Shown here: positions 6,659 through 15,635 of the stretch, piece by piece
How positions within the stretch are numbered: position 1 is the first letter of the stretch
Layout: each line of letters opens with the position of its first letter
Source of the DNA: JBDSTZ01 sp039927975
GTDB taxonomy: Bacteria > Pseudomonadota > Gammaproteobacteria > Burkholderiales > Burkholderiaceae_D
Assembly (NCBI GenBank): GCA_039927975.1
Contig: JBDSTZ010000044.1
Location: 1-22,241 of the forward strand
Reading direction: 5' to 3'
Length of the DNA stretch: 22,241 nt
Translations under genes and position numbers: made by a program
Notes under the pieces: generated by a model
Told to the model about the DNA's origin: nothing
The model's database searches: none
Seen by the model: the letters and a program-made list of their open reading frames with translations, nothing else

Positions 6659-9304
6659 CTAGTTCTTGAGACCGCCGGCCACCCGCAGTTCCGCGACGGC
6701 TGGAGCGCCGTTCCCTTCGGCGCGCACGCTCAGACGCACCTTGCGACCGGTCACCGCTTCGGTGGGCAATTCGAACCTGGCGTTCGGGTAGTCGGCCATC
6801 GGCAAGTCGGTCAGCACGCGCCAGGCGCCGTCGGTGCCTTCCACTTCGGCCCGCAGCGCATACCTGCCGGGCGCGCGCAATGCGATGTCCAGCCGGCGCA
6901 CCGTGACAATCCTCTCCAGATCGATCAGGACCCAGGGCGCGCGGTCGTCCTCAGCCGGCGTCCAGTAACTCGCCGCATCGCCGTCGTTGACCAGGCGCGC
7001 GCTGTGCTTCGGCGCAGAGGAGCTGGCGCCGGTCGGATTGTCGGCGCCGAAGATCTGCTCCTGGCTGAACGGCGACGCCGGCGACGTGGCGGCGATATAC
7101 GGGCGCTCGGGCGCCAGCGGCGTGACGCCGGGCACGAAGCCGGGGCCGTGGCGGGTGGCGATGTCCAGCGTGCCATCGCGCAGGCCGGGCGAGCTGGCGC
7201 GCAGGCGGCTGACACCGGCCTGCCAGCTGCGCATGGCGATGGCCGCCTGGCCGTCGCGGATCGGAATGTCGGTGCCAGGGGCGAAGTCGATCTGGCGGCC
7301 GGTCGGCAATTCGCCCGGTCCGGACTCGATGCGCAGCCGCACCGGCGGGCTGTTGCTCAGTGCCTGTCCCTGGGCGTCGACCACGGTGACCACCACTTGC
7401 ACATCGTCGGTGCCGTCGGCCGATTCAATCGCCGGCGCGCTGGCGGAGAGGCGCAGCGCGGCGGCCTGGCCGGCCTTCGGCCAGACCGGCGGGGCGATGC
7501 CGCGATAGGCGTTGCGGTACCAGTACCAGCTGCGCTTGGGCAGGCGCGCGTAATCGATCATGCCCATCGAGCCGAACGCGCGGCCGGCGATGGTGCCGTG
7601 GTCGAAGCCGGCCCACACCGCTTCGCCGGCGCGCCACGGCTGGCGCCAGGTCGCCGGCTGGCCGGGCAGCGCGCCGGGCGTGCGTTCGAGGTCGCCCCAG
7701 CCAGGCTCGTAGTTGCCGGGCCGGTCGGCGATGGTCGAGCCGTATTCGGCCACGAAGCTGGGCACCCCCGGGTTGGGGAACAGCACGGCGCCGTCGCCGT
7801 TGTAGCCGGCAATGTCGCCGATATGGTCGAGCGCGCCGCGCTGGGCGCCGCTGACGGCGGCCGGGCGCGAGGGGTCGAGCCGGTGCGACAAGTCCACCAT
7901 TTCCTTGAGCAGGCCGCGCGCCGCCGGCAAGGACTCGGGGCTGGTGAAGAACACCTCGTTGCACATGCTCCAGGCGATGATGGAGGGATGATTGCGGAAA
8001 ATCCGGATCATCTCGCCCAGCTGCCGCTTGACGCTGGCGTCGAAGGGCACGCGCTCGGCCGGATCGGCCGGATAGGCGGCGCCGCCCCAGGTATGCTGGA
8101 TGGGACCCGTGCCCCACAAGGGCACCTCGGACAAGAACATCAGGCCGAGCCGGTCGGTGGCGGTGGCGAAGTGCGGATCGTGCGGGTAGTGCGAACCGCG
8201 GATGAAGTCCATGCCGGTCTGCTTGATCAGGGCGACATCGCGCTCGATGGCGCGGTTGCTCACCGCGTCGCCCCAGCCGGCCTGGTCCTGGTGCACGTTC
8301 GCCCCCCGGAAGTAGCGATGCTGGCCGTTGAGGAAGAAGCCCTGGTCGGCCGTCCAGGCGATCCAGCGAAAGCCGAACTCGGTGTCGTAGCGGTCGCGCA
8401 GGTGGCCGTCGCTGCGCAGGCGCGTTTGCGCGCGGTACAACCGCGGCGTCTCGGGCGACCACAGGGCGGGGCGGGCAATCCAGCCCGACTGCTGGCGCGC
8501 CGTCGCGGTGTGGCCGGCGGCCACGCGCACACGCGCCGGCGGCAGGCTGGCCACCTTGCGCCCGCGCGCGTCGACGAGGTCGGTGCTCACTTCGACCTCC
8601 GTATCGTTCGGGCCGTCGTTGCGCACTTCAGTCTCCAGCGCGACCTGGCCGCGCTCGGCCGACAGTTTGGGGGTGGTCAGATAGCTGCCGGTCCAGGGCA
8701 CGTGTACGGCGTCGGTCTGCACCAGCCAGACGTCGCGGTACAAGCCGCCGCTGAAGACATGCTCGCCGGCGCGCGGCGCCAGCGTTGGATCCCACTTGTT
8801 ATTGACCCGCACCGCGATGGTGTTGGCGCCGGCGTGCAGGGCGCCGCTGAGATTGACGGGGAAGCCGGTGTAACCGCCGCGATGGCGGGCCAGCGCGACC
8901 CCATTGACGAAGATTTCGGCGTCCTGGAACGCGCCCTCGAATTCCAGATGGACCTGGCGACCCGGGTCGAGCCGGTCGAGTGTCAGGGTCTTGCGGTACC
9001 AGCCGTAGCCGACATAGAACGAGGCCGACTGGAAGTACGGGATGCTGAAGCTGTGTGGCAGGCCGACCGGCTGCCACTTGGTGTCGTCGAAGTCGGGCCG
9101 TTCCGCGCCGCTCGCGTCGCCGAGGTAAAAGCGCCAGTTGGCGTTGAAGTTCTGGCGCAGGCGCGGCGAGGTGGTCTGCGATGCCGTGGCGTGCGCGATC
9201 GCCGGCTCGGCGGCCAAGGCCGACGGGCCGGTCAATGGCAAACCGAGGATGAGGGCGGCCAACAGCCGGCGGCCAAACCGCGGGGAAAGAAGGGGAAGAG
9301 TCAT
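6659..9304 (-). CDS. Glycoside hydrolase family 2, beta-galactosidase-like, with C-terminal discoidin-like domain
   Basis: An 881-residue exported enzyme. A signal peptide (FGRRLLAALILGLPL...ALAAEP) ends near residue 32. The sugar-binding jelly roll (about 45-200) shows FDDTKWQPVGLPHSF, GWYRKTL and FVNGVALARHRGGYTGF. An Ig-like domain (about 205-310) precedes the TIM barrel (about 315-600). The catalytic acid/base is Glu 450 (WSMCNE) and the nucleophile Glu 520 (FVAEYGS), the two signature sites of GH2. C-terminal beta domains follow; residues about 765-875 resemble an F5/8-type (CBM32-like) module (NDGDAASYWTP, WVLIDL). Substrate is probably beta-linked galactose, as in pectic side chains, but glucuronidase or mannosidase activity cannot be excluded. 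It lies 165 bp downstream of the receptor gene on the same strand and has its own promoter/operator. I see no clear Shine-Dalgarno before ATG 9304. Confidence 0.9.
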   Translation of the reverse strand: MTLPLLSPRFGRRLLAALILGLPLTGPSALAAEPAIAHATASQTTSPRLRQNFNANWRFYLGDASGAERPDFDDTKWQPVGLPHSFSIPYFQSASFYVGYGWYRKTLTLDRLDPGRQVHLEFEGAFQDAEIFVNGVALARHRGGYTGFPVNLSGALHAGANTIAVRVNNKWDPTLAPRAGEHVFSGGLYRDVWLVQTDAVHVPWTGSYLTTPKLSAERGQVALETEVRNDGPNDTEVEVSTDLVDARGRKVASLPPARVRVAAGHTATARQQSGWIARPALWSPETPRLYRAQTRLRSDGHLRDRYDTEFGFRWIAWTADQGFFLNGQHRYFRGANVHQDQAGWGDAVSNRAIERDVALIKQTGMDFIRGSHYPHDPHFATATDRLGLMFLSEVPLWGTGPIQHTWGGAAYPADPAERVPFDASVKRQLGEMIRIFRNHPSIIAWSMCNEVFFTSPESLPAARGLLKEMVDLSHRLDPSRPAAVSGAQRGALDHIGDIAGYNGDGAVLFPNPGVPSFVAEYGSTIADRPGNYEPGWGDLERTPGALPGQPATWRQPWRAGEAVWAGFDHGTIAGRAFGSMGMIDYARLPKRSWYWYRNAYRGIAPPVWPKAGQAAALRLSASAPAIESADGTDDVQVVVTVVDAQGQALSNSPPVRLRIESGPGELPTGRQIDFAPGTDIPIRDGQAAIAMRSWQAGVSRLRASSPGLRDGTLDIATRHGPGFVPGVTPLAPERPYIAATSPASPFSQEQIFGADNPTGASSSAPKHSARLVNDGDAASYWTPAEDDRAPWVLIDLERIVTVRRLDIALRAPGRYALRAEVEGTDGAWRVLTDLPMADYPNARFELPTEAVTGRKVRLSVRAEGNGAPAVAELRVAGGLKN

Positions 9305-9357
9305 CGAAATGCGAGGCGCGGATCAACGCGCTCAAAAAGGGGTAGGGCGAACAAGCG

Positions 9358-9396
9358 GCGAATGTCTAATATATATTAAGTACATTCGCGTGGCAA
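9358..9396 (-). promoter_or_regulatory. Promoter of the GH2 gene overlapped by a nested palindromic operator
   Basis: On the minus strand TTGCCA (9391-9396) and TATATT (9368-9373) are separated by exactly 17 bp, a good sigma70 promoter with its start near 9361 and a 57-nt leader. The -10 and spacer are covered by an inverted repeat, GCGAATGT (9358-9365) and ACATTCGC (9382-9389), perfect over 8 bp. It encloses a perfect 12-bp AT palindrome, TAATATATATTA (9367-9378). A repressor bound here would block the polymerase. The regulator is not identifiable; the site differs from the TATCGATA operators at 938-979. Confidence 0.6.
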
Positions 9397-9469
9397 GCTG
9401 CCGAGACCCGATGTGAGCCCATCGAAGCGGGCGCCATGCATGGTTCGCGCGGCGGCCCGGTCTCCATGT

Positions 9470-12463
9470 TCAGAACTTGTAGTTCGCCCCCAGCACGTAC
9501 GACCGTCCCGATTTACCGTACAGCAGCGTGTCGTCGCGCTCGGTGTCCTTGCCGTAGCGCAGCGGCTCGTCGGTCAGGTTCTGCGCTTCGAACGACAGGC
9601 GCAACTGTGGCGTGACGTTGTACGACATCGACAGCCCGACCCTGGTCGACGGGTCGGCAAACGAATGGTCGCTGCCGTTGGCGTTGCGCAGCACGTCGCG
9701 GATGAAGCTCGAACGGTGGGTCGCCGACACCCGCGCGCTGAACTTCTTGTCCTCGTAATAGACCGTCAGGTTGTAGGCGTTTGGCGACAGGCCGATGAAA
9801 TTCGCTTCCTCGGTCAGTTGCTCGTTGGCCGCCGTGCGCGGATTGTCCACCCGCGTGATGTAGGTGATCTTCGACTTCACCCGCGTGTAATTGGCCAGCG
9901 CGCCGAAGTTGCTCCACGCGCCCGGCAAGAAGGTGAACGGCACCTGCCAATTGAGTTCCATGCCGTCGAGCGGACCGCCCCTGGTGTTGACCATGCGGCT
10001 CACGCTGACCTGGGTGTCGGGCTGGATCTGGCAGGCCGGCGTGCCGCCGGTGATCGAGCAGCCGGTGGCGGTCAGGTAGGAGTTCGACAGGCCGGTCTCG
10101 GTGTACGTCATCAGCTCGTTGGTGCGCTGGATGAAGGTCTTGATATTCTTGTGGAAGACGCCCACCGAGACCATGGCGTTTTTGGCGTAGTACCACTCGG
10201 CTTGCAGGTCGTAGGTATCGGCGCGGATCGGGTCAAGCGTCGGATTGCCGACCGAGACCGACTGGCCGGTCAGGTTGATCGAGGCCGACGGCGACAGGTC
10301 GACATATTCGGCGCGCGAGAGCGTCTTGCCAGCCGAGAAGCGCACCAGCAAATCCTTCGGCAGCGTCGCCGTGATATTAAACGCCGGCAGCCAGTCGCGG
10401 TAGGAATGCTCGACCACGCGCGGCACCAGCTGGCCGGCGGGGTCTTTGATCAGCTGCATGGCCGTGGTGGTGGTGTTCGCGCCGCGCACGCCCGCGTTGC
10501 CGCGCAGGGGGACGCCCCAAGCGTTGAATTTGAAGTCGCCCGACAGGTACAGCGCGTCGATGCTTTCGTCCACTTGGCGCTTGACCTGGTTGGCCAGCAC
10601 GTAGGCCGACAGGGGCACCGCGTCGCAATGGCATTCGATGTTGTACACGGCGAGGAATTTGTCCATGTCGACCGCCGCCCACGAGGTGGGCACGCCGCCA
10701 TTCAACCCGCTGCCGAAGCCCGACAATTGGCGCGTCAGGCTGGCCAGCGAAACGCCGGCCGGCAGCGGCGCGGTCGGAATGCCGCCCGAGGCGACCTCGT
10801 AATTGAACCAGCTGTTGCGGCGCGCCGACAGGCCGGTGCGCACGGTGAAGTGGTCGTTGACCTGATAACTGAGGTTGACGGCGTTGGTTTTCAGCCGGTT
10901 CGACGTGAGCAGATACCGGCCGACGAAGTTGCCGTGCACGGTGCCATCCGCGCCTTGCGGACCGAACGAGAAATTGGCCGGATTCGTCACGTCCATGCCG
11001 TAGTTCAGAGCCGGCACGCCGCCGTTCGCGAAGTCCCAGCTAAAGCCGTTGACGTTCGGCGCGTCGATCTGCACGGTGGTGCGGTGCGGGTTGTTCAGGC
11101 GCGAATCGGACACGCCGACCATCACGTCGACCGACAGGCGGTCGCTGAAGTCGTGTTTGGCCGACAGCACGCCTTGCTTGAACAGGGTGGAGTACTCGTC
11201 GACCAGCGCTTCGCTGCGGATGTCGACGCCGTTGAATTTTCCATACACCCAGCTGCCGTTGGCGTCGAAGCGGGCGTCCATGATCGAGGTCTGGCCCTTG
11301 CCGTTTTCAACCATGTCGCGGCCGAAGGAGATGGCCTGGATGTAGTTGTCGTAGCGCTTGTTGTTGTAGCGCCCGCCCATCAGGTCGAGATTGAATTCGG
11401 TGGCGCGGTCGGGGCGCCATTGCAGGGTGCCGGTGATGCCGGTACGGTCGTACTCGGTCTGCGAGCGGCGATAGCGTGGAATGCGCGGATGGAAAGCGCC
11501 CGAGCCGCCCGGCGGGGCCGCCACCGTGCCGCCGAAATCGTCCTTCATGCCCATGATCTGATTGTAGATCGCCAGGTTGCCCGAGCGCGGCACGCCGAAG
11601 CCGCAGTTCTGCGCGTCGATGCCCTTGGTGGCGTTGGTGGCCGGGTACTGCGCAGCGCCAATCGGCGAACAGAAGCCGCCGTTGACGGAGGCAGCCACGA
11701 TGTCGACCGCCTCGTAGCCTTCCTCGATGGCGTTGCGGCTCGCGTAGGCCACCGACACCAGCGCGCCGACCTTGCCGATCGGCGTGTCCCAGCGGTTCGA
11801 GAACAAGGCGGTCAGGCGCGGCTCGGTCTTCTTCGAGACGGTGTTGTAGAGGCCCTGTGCGCCGATGCTGGCGGTGCGGCCCTTGAAGTCGAATGGACGT
11901 GCGGTGCGCAGGTCGACCGTGGCGCCCAGCGAACCTTCCTCGACGCCGGCCTCGGAGGTTTTGCGCACCGCCAGGCTGTTGAACAGTTCAGCCGAGAAGA
12001 CGCTGAAGTCGAAGGCGCGGCCGCGGTTGGTGCTGCCGTTGATGTCCGAGGCGCCGGTCGCGGTGGTGCCCTCGATGCCGTTGATGCGCACCCGGGTAAA
12101 GCCGGCGTTCAGGCCGCGCACCGTGATCTGTTTGCCCTCGCCGCCATCGCCCTGCGCGACCGACACGCCCGGCACACGCTGCATCGATTCGGCCAGGTTC
12201 GCGTCGGGGAACTTGGAAATGTCCTCGGCCTTGATGATGTCGATGATACCGTCCGAGTTCTTCTTGATGTTGAGCGCGTTGTTCAGGCTTTCGCGAAAGC
12301 CGCTGACCACGACCGTGTTCTCTGCGGGGACGTCCGGCGTCGCGTTCTGGGCCTGGGCCTGGGCTTGCGCCTGCGTTGCGACGACCAGCGCCATAGCGGC
12401 CAGTGCGATCAGCCGCAGCCGGGTGGATGGAAGGTCTGTGTGGGCGCGTCTGCTTCGTGTCAT
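9470..12463 (-). CDS. TonB-dependent receptor without STN domain (Xanthomonas/Caulobacter-type oligosaccharide receptor)
   Basis: 997 residues. The start is supported by GGAG 7 nt before ATG 12463. The signal peptide ends in a repetitive AQAQAQAQ stretch (to about residue 40). The TonB box is near 47-55 (ENTVVVSGF). The plug has DIIKAEDISKFPDANLAESM, RVPGVSVAQGDGGEGKQITV and RGLNAGFTRVRINGIE, characteristic of the subfamily often found in proteobacterial carbohydrate-utilisation loci. The barrel ends YVLGANYKF with C-terminal Phe. It lies 62 bp downstream of the GH105 gene and 165 bp upstream of GH2, all on one strand, so it is the likely importer of the oligosaccharides made by the lyase. 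Lacking an STN domain, it should not signal. Confidence 0.93.
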   Translation of the reverse strand: MTRSRRAHTDLPSTRLRLIALAAMALVVATQAQAQAQAQNATPDVPAENTVVVSGFRESLNNALNIKKNSDGIIDIIKAEDISKFPDANLAESMQRVPGVSVAQGDGGEGKQITVRGLNAGFTRVRINGIEGTTATGASDINGSTNRGRAFDFSVFSAELFNSLAVRKTSEAGVEEGSLGATVDLRTARPFDFKGRTASIGAQGLYNTVSKKTEPRLTALFSNRWDTPIGKVGALVSVAYASRNAIEEGYEAVDIVAASVNGGFCSPIGAAQYPATNATKGIDAQNCGFGVPRSGNLAIYNQIMGMKDDFGGTVAAPPGGSGAFHPRIPRYRRSQTEYDRTGITGTLQWRPDRATEFNLDLMGGRYNNKRYDNYIQAISFGRDMVENGKGQTSIMDARFDANGSWVYGKFNGVDIRSEALVDEYSTLFKQGVLSAKHDFSDRLSVDVMVGVSDSRLNNPHRTTVQIDAPNVNGFSWDFANGGVPALNYGMDVTNPANFSFGPQGADGTVHGNFVGRYLLTSNRLKTNAVNLSYQVNDHFTVRTGLSARRNSWFNYEVASGGIPTAPLPAGVSLASLTRQLSGFGSGLNGGVPTSWAAVDMDKFLAVYNIECHCDAVPLSAYVLANQVKRQVDESIDALYLSGDFKFNAWGVPLRGNAGVRGANTTTTAMQLIKDPAGQLVPRVVEHSYRDWLPAFNITATLPKDLLVRFSAGKTLSRAEYVDLSPSASINLTGQSVSVGNPTLDPIRADTYDLQAEWYYAKNAMVSVGVFHKNIKTFIQRTNELMTYTETGLSNSYLTATGCSITGGTPACQIQPDTQVSVSRMVNTRGGPLDGMELNWQVPFTFLPGAWSNFGALANYTRVKSKITYITRVDNPRTAANEQLTEEANFIGLSPNAYNLTVYYEDKKFSARVSATHRSSFIRDVLRNANGSDHSFADPSTRVGLSMSYNVTPQLRLSFEAQNLTDEPLRYGKDTERDDTLLYGKSGRSYVLGANYKF
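12347..12376. repeat. In-frame hexanucleotide repeat in the receptor signal peptide
   Basis: Three perfect CTGGGC units (12347-12364) are followed by two degenerate units. They encode alternating Ala-Gln at the end of the signal peptide of the minus-strand receptor. Slippage by whole units would change length without breaking the frame. Confidence 0.7.
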
Positions 12464-12525
12464 GCGGTGCTCCTTGTGTTTTTTTAATTCGTTGAATGAT
12501 CAGGCGCCGGCTCTCTGACCGGCTG

Positions 12526-13992
12526 CTACTGTTTGGGATCGGGCTGTGTGGGTTTCGGCGCCGCCGGGTCGTAGGCGAGGGCGCGGGTAGCGGCCATCTC
12601 CCGCGCATGCCGCGCCTTTTCCTCGTCACCGAGTACCGTCTTCGGAGCAATCGGCTGTGGCGTGGTGGCGAGGATGGTGGCCTCGTCGTCGCGCGCGAGG
12701 GCGGGTTCGGGCAACGGTTTTGCAGGGCCATGCAGGTCCATTACTTCCAGACCGGCCAGCAGGTAAGCGCCGGTGGCGTAGGGTCCGACGTCCTCAGGCC
12801 GGGTCGCGACGGGGCGGTCGCCCGTTTTCTGCGCTGCGCCGATCAGTCCATTCGGCAGCACGTGGCGATTGAGCGCCGCCCAGCCCTTGGTGACGGCGGC
12901 CTGATAGCGCTGGCGATCCAGCAGACCGTGATTGATCCCCCATGCCAGTGCATAGACAAAGAAGGCGGAGCCCGACGTTTCGGCTTCGGGGAAGCGCGCC
13001 GGGTCATTCAGATCGGCGCGCCACAGGCCGTCGGCCTGCTGCAGTTCGATCACGCGGCTGGCCATTTTCTGGAAGATGCCGGTGTAGAAGGCACGGCCTG
13101 CAAAGCCGGCCGGCATGGCCTCCAGCGTGCGTGCAAGCCCGCCCATGACCCAGCCGTTGCCGCGTGCCCAGTAGATCGGCTTGCCGCCGGCGCCCAGATG
13201 GTCCTGGTCCTTGAAGCGCTCGTCGCGCAGAAACAGGCGATCCTGCCCGACCCACAAACGCGCGGCGGTGCGGCGCCATTCCCTGTCCATCGCGCGGAGA
13301 TATTTCAGATCGCCCGTCAGCGCCGATTGACGCGCCAGCACCGGCGGCGCCATGAACAAGGCGTCGCACCACCACCAAATCAGGGCGGTGCTTTCCTGCT
13401 CGCGGTTCAGGTGCGGCAGCATGAAGTCGAGCCGCTGTTGCAGCGGCATGAGCACGCCTTGCTGGCGGCGGCGGGCGTACAGTTCCTGATACAGGTCGCC
13501 AATCGCTACCTCGTCGGCATTGAGCAGCAGCCGGTCGGCGCGGGCGCCGCGCAGGGCGTAGTTGTAATGCTCGGCGGTGGCGGTGAGAAAGCGCAGCGTG
13601 CGCGGATCGGCCGAGACGCGTGCCAGGCGCGCGGCGCCGACATAAAAGGTGGCGGCCACCCAGTTGGACGAAATCTCGGACAGGTTCGAGCCGGTCGACA
13701 GCTGGATCGGCTGGCGGCTCATGTCGGCGATCTGCGCAGCCGCGACGTATTCAAGCGTTGCCAGGACGGCGCCGCGCGAGGGCAGCGCGTCCGGTGCGAA
13801 GCGGGTCTCCGGCCGGGGTGGCGGGACCAGCCAGGCGGCCTCGATGCCGGCTACCGGCGCGATGCCAACGGGCGCCTCGGCGGCGGATGCGGCCAGGGCG
13901 GATGCCATCAGACCGGCGACGCAGAACCACATGGCACGCCGGGGTGGCGCCAAGGTCACGGCGCCGTGTACTGAAAATAATCGAATTGCCAT
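12526..13992 (-). CDS. GH105 unsaturated (rhamno)galacturonyl hydrolase
   Basis: 488 residues from ATG 13992. GH105 enzymes hydrate the unsaturated uronic acid at the non-reducing end of lyase products and release it, acting on unsaturated galacturonyl or rhamnogalacturonyl oligomers. Family marks: WWWCDALFMAPP (about 207-217), where Asp 210 aligns with the catalytic Asp of YteR-like proteins; IYWARGNGWVM (273-283); ETSGSAFFVYALAWGI (338-353); and GPYATGAYLLAG near 403. The first Met gives an overlong N-terminus. ATG 13932 (Met 21, MWFCVAGLMASALAASAAEA) would give a more typical Sec signal peptide; neither start has a clear Shine-Dalgarno. The protein is probably periplasmic. It sits between the pectate lyase (217 bp upstream) and the receptor (62 bp downstream) on the same strand, matching the next step of pectate breakdown. 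The last 60 residues are a poorly conserved tail rich in Pro, Ala and Glu. Confidence 0.9.
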   Translation of the reverse strand: MAIRLFSVHGAVTLAPPRRAMWFCVAGLMASALAASAAEAPVGIAPVAGIEAAWLVPPPRPETRFAPDALPSRGAVLATLEYVAAAQIADMSRQPIQLSTGSNLSEISSNWVAATFYVGAARLARVSADPRTLRFLTATAEHYNYALRGARADRLLLNADEVAIGDLYQELYARRRQQGVLMPLQQRLDFMLPHLNREQESTALIWWWCDALFMAPPVLARQSALTGDLKYLRAMDREWRRTAARLWVGQDRLFLRDERFKDQDHLGAGGKPIYWARGNGWVMGGLARTLEAMPAGFAGRAFYTGIFQKMASRVIELQQADGLWRADLNDPARFPEAETSGSAFFVYALAWGINHGLLDRQRYQAAVTKGWAALNRHVLPNGLIGAAQKTGDRPVATRPEDVGPYATGAYLLAGLEVMDLHGPAKPLPEPALARDDEATILATTPQPIAPKTVLGDEEKARHAREMAATRALAYDPAAPKPTQPDPKQ

Positions 13993-14209
13993 CTGCTTGT
14001 TATCGGATCGGGGTGCGGTGCTTGTTCGGTCGGCGCGGCGGGCAGGCCGGCGGTGCTTTCATCGGGCCGGAGCGAGGAATCCACGCCATCCTTTCCGGGC
14101 TGGCCGGCGCTGTCCTTCGCATCTGCTTCGCTGAGGGGCGCACCGGGGACTGGCATCGCGTCATCGGCAACGCCGCCACCTGGTTCGCCATCTGCGCCGG
14201 CAGGCCGGT

Positions 14210-15553
14210 TCACTTGGCCGCACCGCCAGACTTCGCGCCGGGGGCTTGCCCAACCTTGCGCTGCATGCTGTCGTAGGCATCGATCGCCTTCTGCGGCGCC
14301 GCGTTCCACCAGGAGTAGCCGTTGCGGCGTCCTTTGGAGATGTTGTTGACGTCATCCTGGATCGACTTGTCCCAGTCGCCGAAGATCGGCTTGCCGGTCT
14401 GGATGTCGTAGTTGCGCGACCAGATCGGTCCGGCGCCCGGCTTGTCGACCAGCTTGCGGCCTTCCTCGTCGCTGACCTTGGAAAACGCCTTGCCGTAGAC
14501 CGCGTGCGCCTTCAGCCAGCTGACACCAGCGTCGATGGCGGCCTTGATTTCCGGCGTCTGGTGCGGCTGGCGAATCAGGAACTGCAAGACCTCGGCGCTT
14601 TCCGCGCTGGCCAGCGAGCGCATCTCGTAGTTACGCGCCGAAATCGGCTTGAGGGTCAGCGCGTCGACCTGCTGCGGCCAAATGGTCTTCTTGCCGTCCA
14701 CGACCACCTGGGCGTCGAGGATGGGGCGGATGGCGCGCGCGCTGGCTGCGCCGGCCGCCTGGCGCATGTCCTGCGGCGCGAAGGCGAAGGCGGGGTGCCC
14801 CTCGGCGATGTCTTGCAGGATCATGCAGGCTTCGGCCACGGCGTTGTCGTTGAAGGTGATCCCGTCGTGGAAGCCGCCTTCGAGCGGGTAGTTTTGCGGC
14901 CAGCCGCCATTCGGATACTGCGCCATCAACAGGTACTTCACGGCCTTGACGATGCTGGCGCGGTAGGCATCGCCTTCCTTGCCGGGCAACTGCGCCTGCA
15001 CGCGCCCGAGGAAGCGCATCTCGGTGGTGGTCGCGCCATTGTCGAGCGTGCCGACGAAGGTCCAGTAGCGGTCGTGCGGAGCGTCGAAACTGCCGGTGCC
15101 GATCTCCATCGTCTCGGCATTGTTAGCGTAGCGCTGGCCACGCAGGCGCGGCGGTTTGGTGCGGTCCTGGTTCTTGCTCCAGCCGCCCGACGGCGTCTGG
15201 AAACTGACGATCGTGTCGGCCATGGCGCGCGCTTCGGCCGAGCCGTACCAGGCGGCCTCCTTGTTGAGTGCCATCTTGCCGCTGCCGGCCACTGGCGGCG
15301 CCGGCGGCGTTTCGCCCGCCTGGAGTTCGGCGGCCAGGGTGGCGCGGTCGAATTGCTCCTGCTTGAACGAGCGGGCGATATACTCGGCCCACGCGGCGCG
15401 CTGGGCGACTGGCAGTTCGGCGAGGCGCGCCGCGCTCACTTTCGTGGCGGGAGTGTTGGCGCCAATGACGGCGGACATCGCCGGTGCGGTCAGCGCGAGC
15501 CACATGGCGCTGCTCAGGCCCATTTTTCTGGATAATTTCAACCCGGTCTCCAT
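14210..15553 (-). CDS. pelA: Pectate lyase, polysaccharide lyase family 10
   Basis: 447 residues from the chosen start. PL10 enzymes cleave polygalacturonate by beta-elimination to unsaturated oligogalacturonides, usually with calcium. Marks, numbered from this start: TPSGGWSKNQD (120-130), NNAETMEIGTGSFD (144-157), QYPNGGWPQNYP (212-223), TFNDNAVAEA (233-242) and ARNYEMRSLASAESAEVLQF (306-325), the block that holds the catalytic Arg in this family; then the C-terminal SRNYDIQTGKPIFGDWD and GYSWWN. The frame extends to ATG 15586, but the predicted ECF -10 box at 15591-15597 would place the transcript start on that codon. METGLKLSRK at 15553 begins an ordinary signal peptide, so I prefer it. 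It is the first gene of the minus-strand pectin cluster. The symbol follows PL10 usage and is tentative. Confidence 0.92.
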   Translation of the reverse strand: METGLKLSRKMGLSSAMWLALTAPAMSAVIGANTPATKVSAARLAELPVAQRAAWAEYIARSFKQEQFDRATLAAELQAGETPPAPPVAGSGKMALNKEAAWYGSAEARAMADTIVSFQTPSGGWSKNQDRTKPPRLRGQRYANNAETMEIGTGSFDAPHDRYWTFVGTLDNGATTTEMRFLGRVQAQLPGKEGDAYRASIVKAVKYLLMAQYPNGGWPQNYPLEGGFHDGITFNDNAVAEACMILQDIAEGHPAFAFAPQDMRQAAGAASARAIRPILDAQVVVDGKKTIWPQQVDALTLKPISARNYEMRSLASAESAEVLQFLIRQPHQTPEIKAAIDAGVSWLKAHAVYGKAFSKVSDEEGRKLVDKPGAGPIWSRNYDIQTGKPIFGDWDKSIQDDVNNISKGRRNGYSWWNAAPQKAIDAYDSMQRKVGQAPGAKSGGAAK

Positions 15554-15590
15554 TCGTTTAATGTTGTCGGGACTGTGCCGTCCCATTAGC

Positions 15591-15623
15591 TAAAGACGAT
15601 CGAGGCCGCCGTCTTCCTCAAAC
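15591..15623 (-). promoter_or_regulatory. ECF sigma-type promoter of the pectate lyase cluster (class B)
   Basis: Read on the minus strand: GTTTGAGGAAG (15623-15613), 15 bp, GTCTTTA (15597-15591). Both boxes and the spacing are identical to 22156-22188 in front of the second STN receptor. GGAA and GTC fit ECF promoters, but the spacer from GGAA to GTC is 16 bp against 15 bp in class A, and the flanks differ. Confidence 0.65.
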
Positions 15624-15635
15624 AAAAATGAGTGA

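Noticed and set aside
7004..9379. A 791-codon plus-strand open frame opposite the GH2 gene
   Set aside because: Antisense shadow; the minus-strand frame carries both GH2 catalytic motifs.
9413..12487. A 1024-codon plus-strand open frame opposite the third receptor
   Set aside because: Same cause: a shadow of a well-supported minus-strand receptor, without recognisable motifs.
12491..12525. Terminator between GH105 and the receptor gene
   Set aside because: Only a 5-bp GC stem, and the following minus-strand tract is A-rich rather than T-rich, so read-through is more likely.
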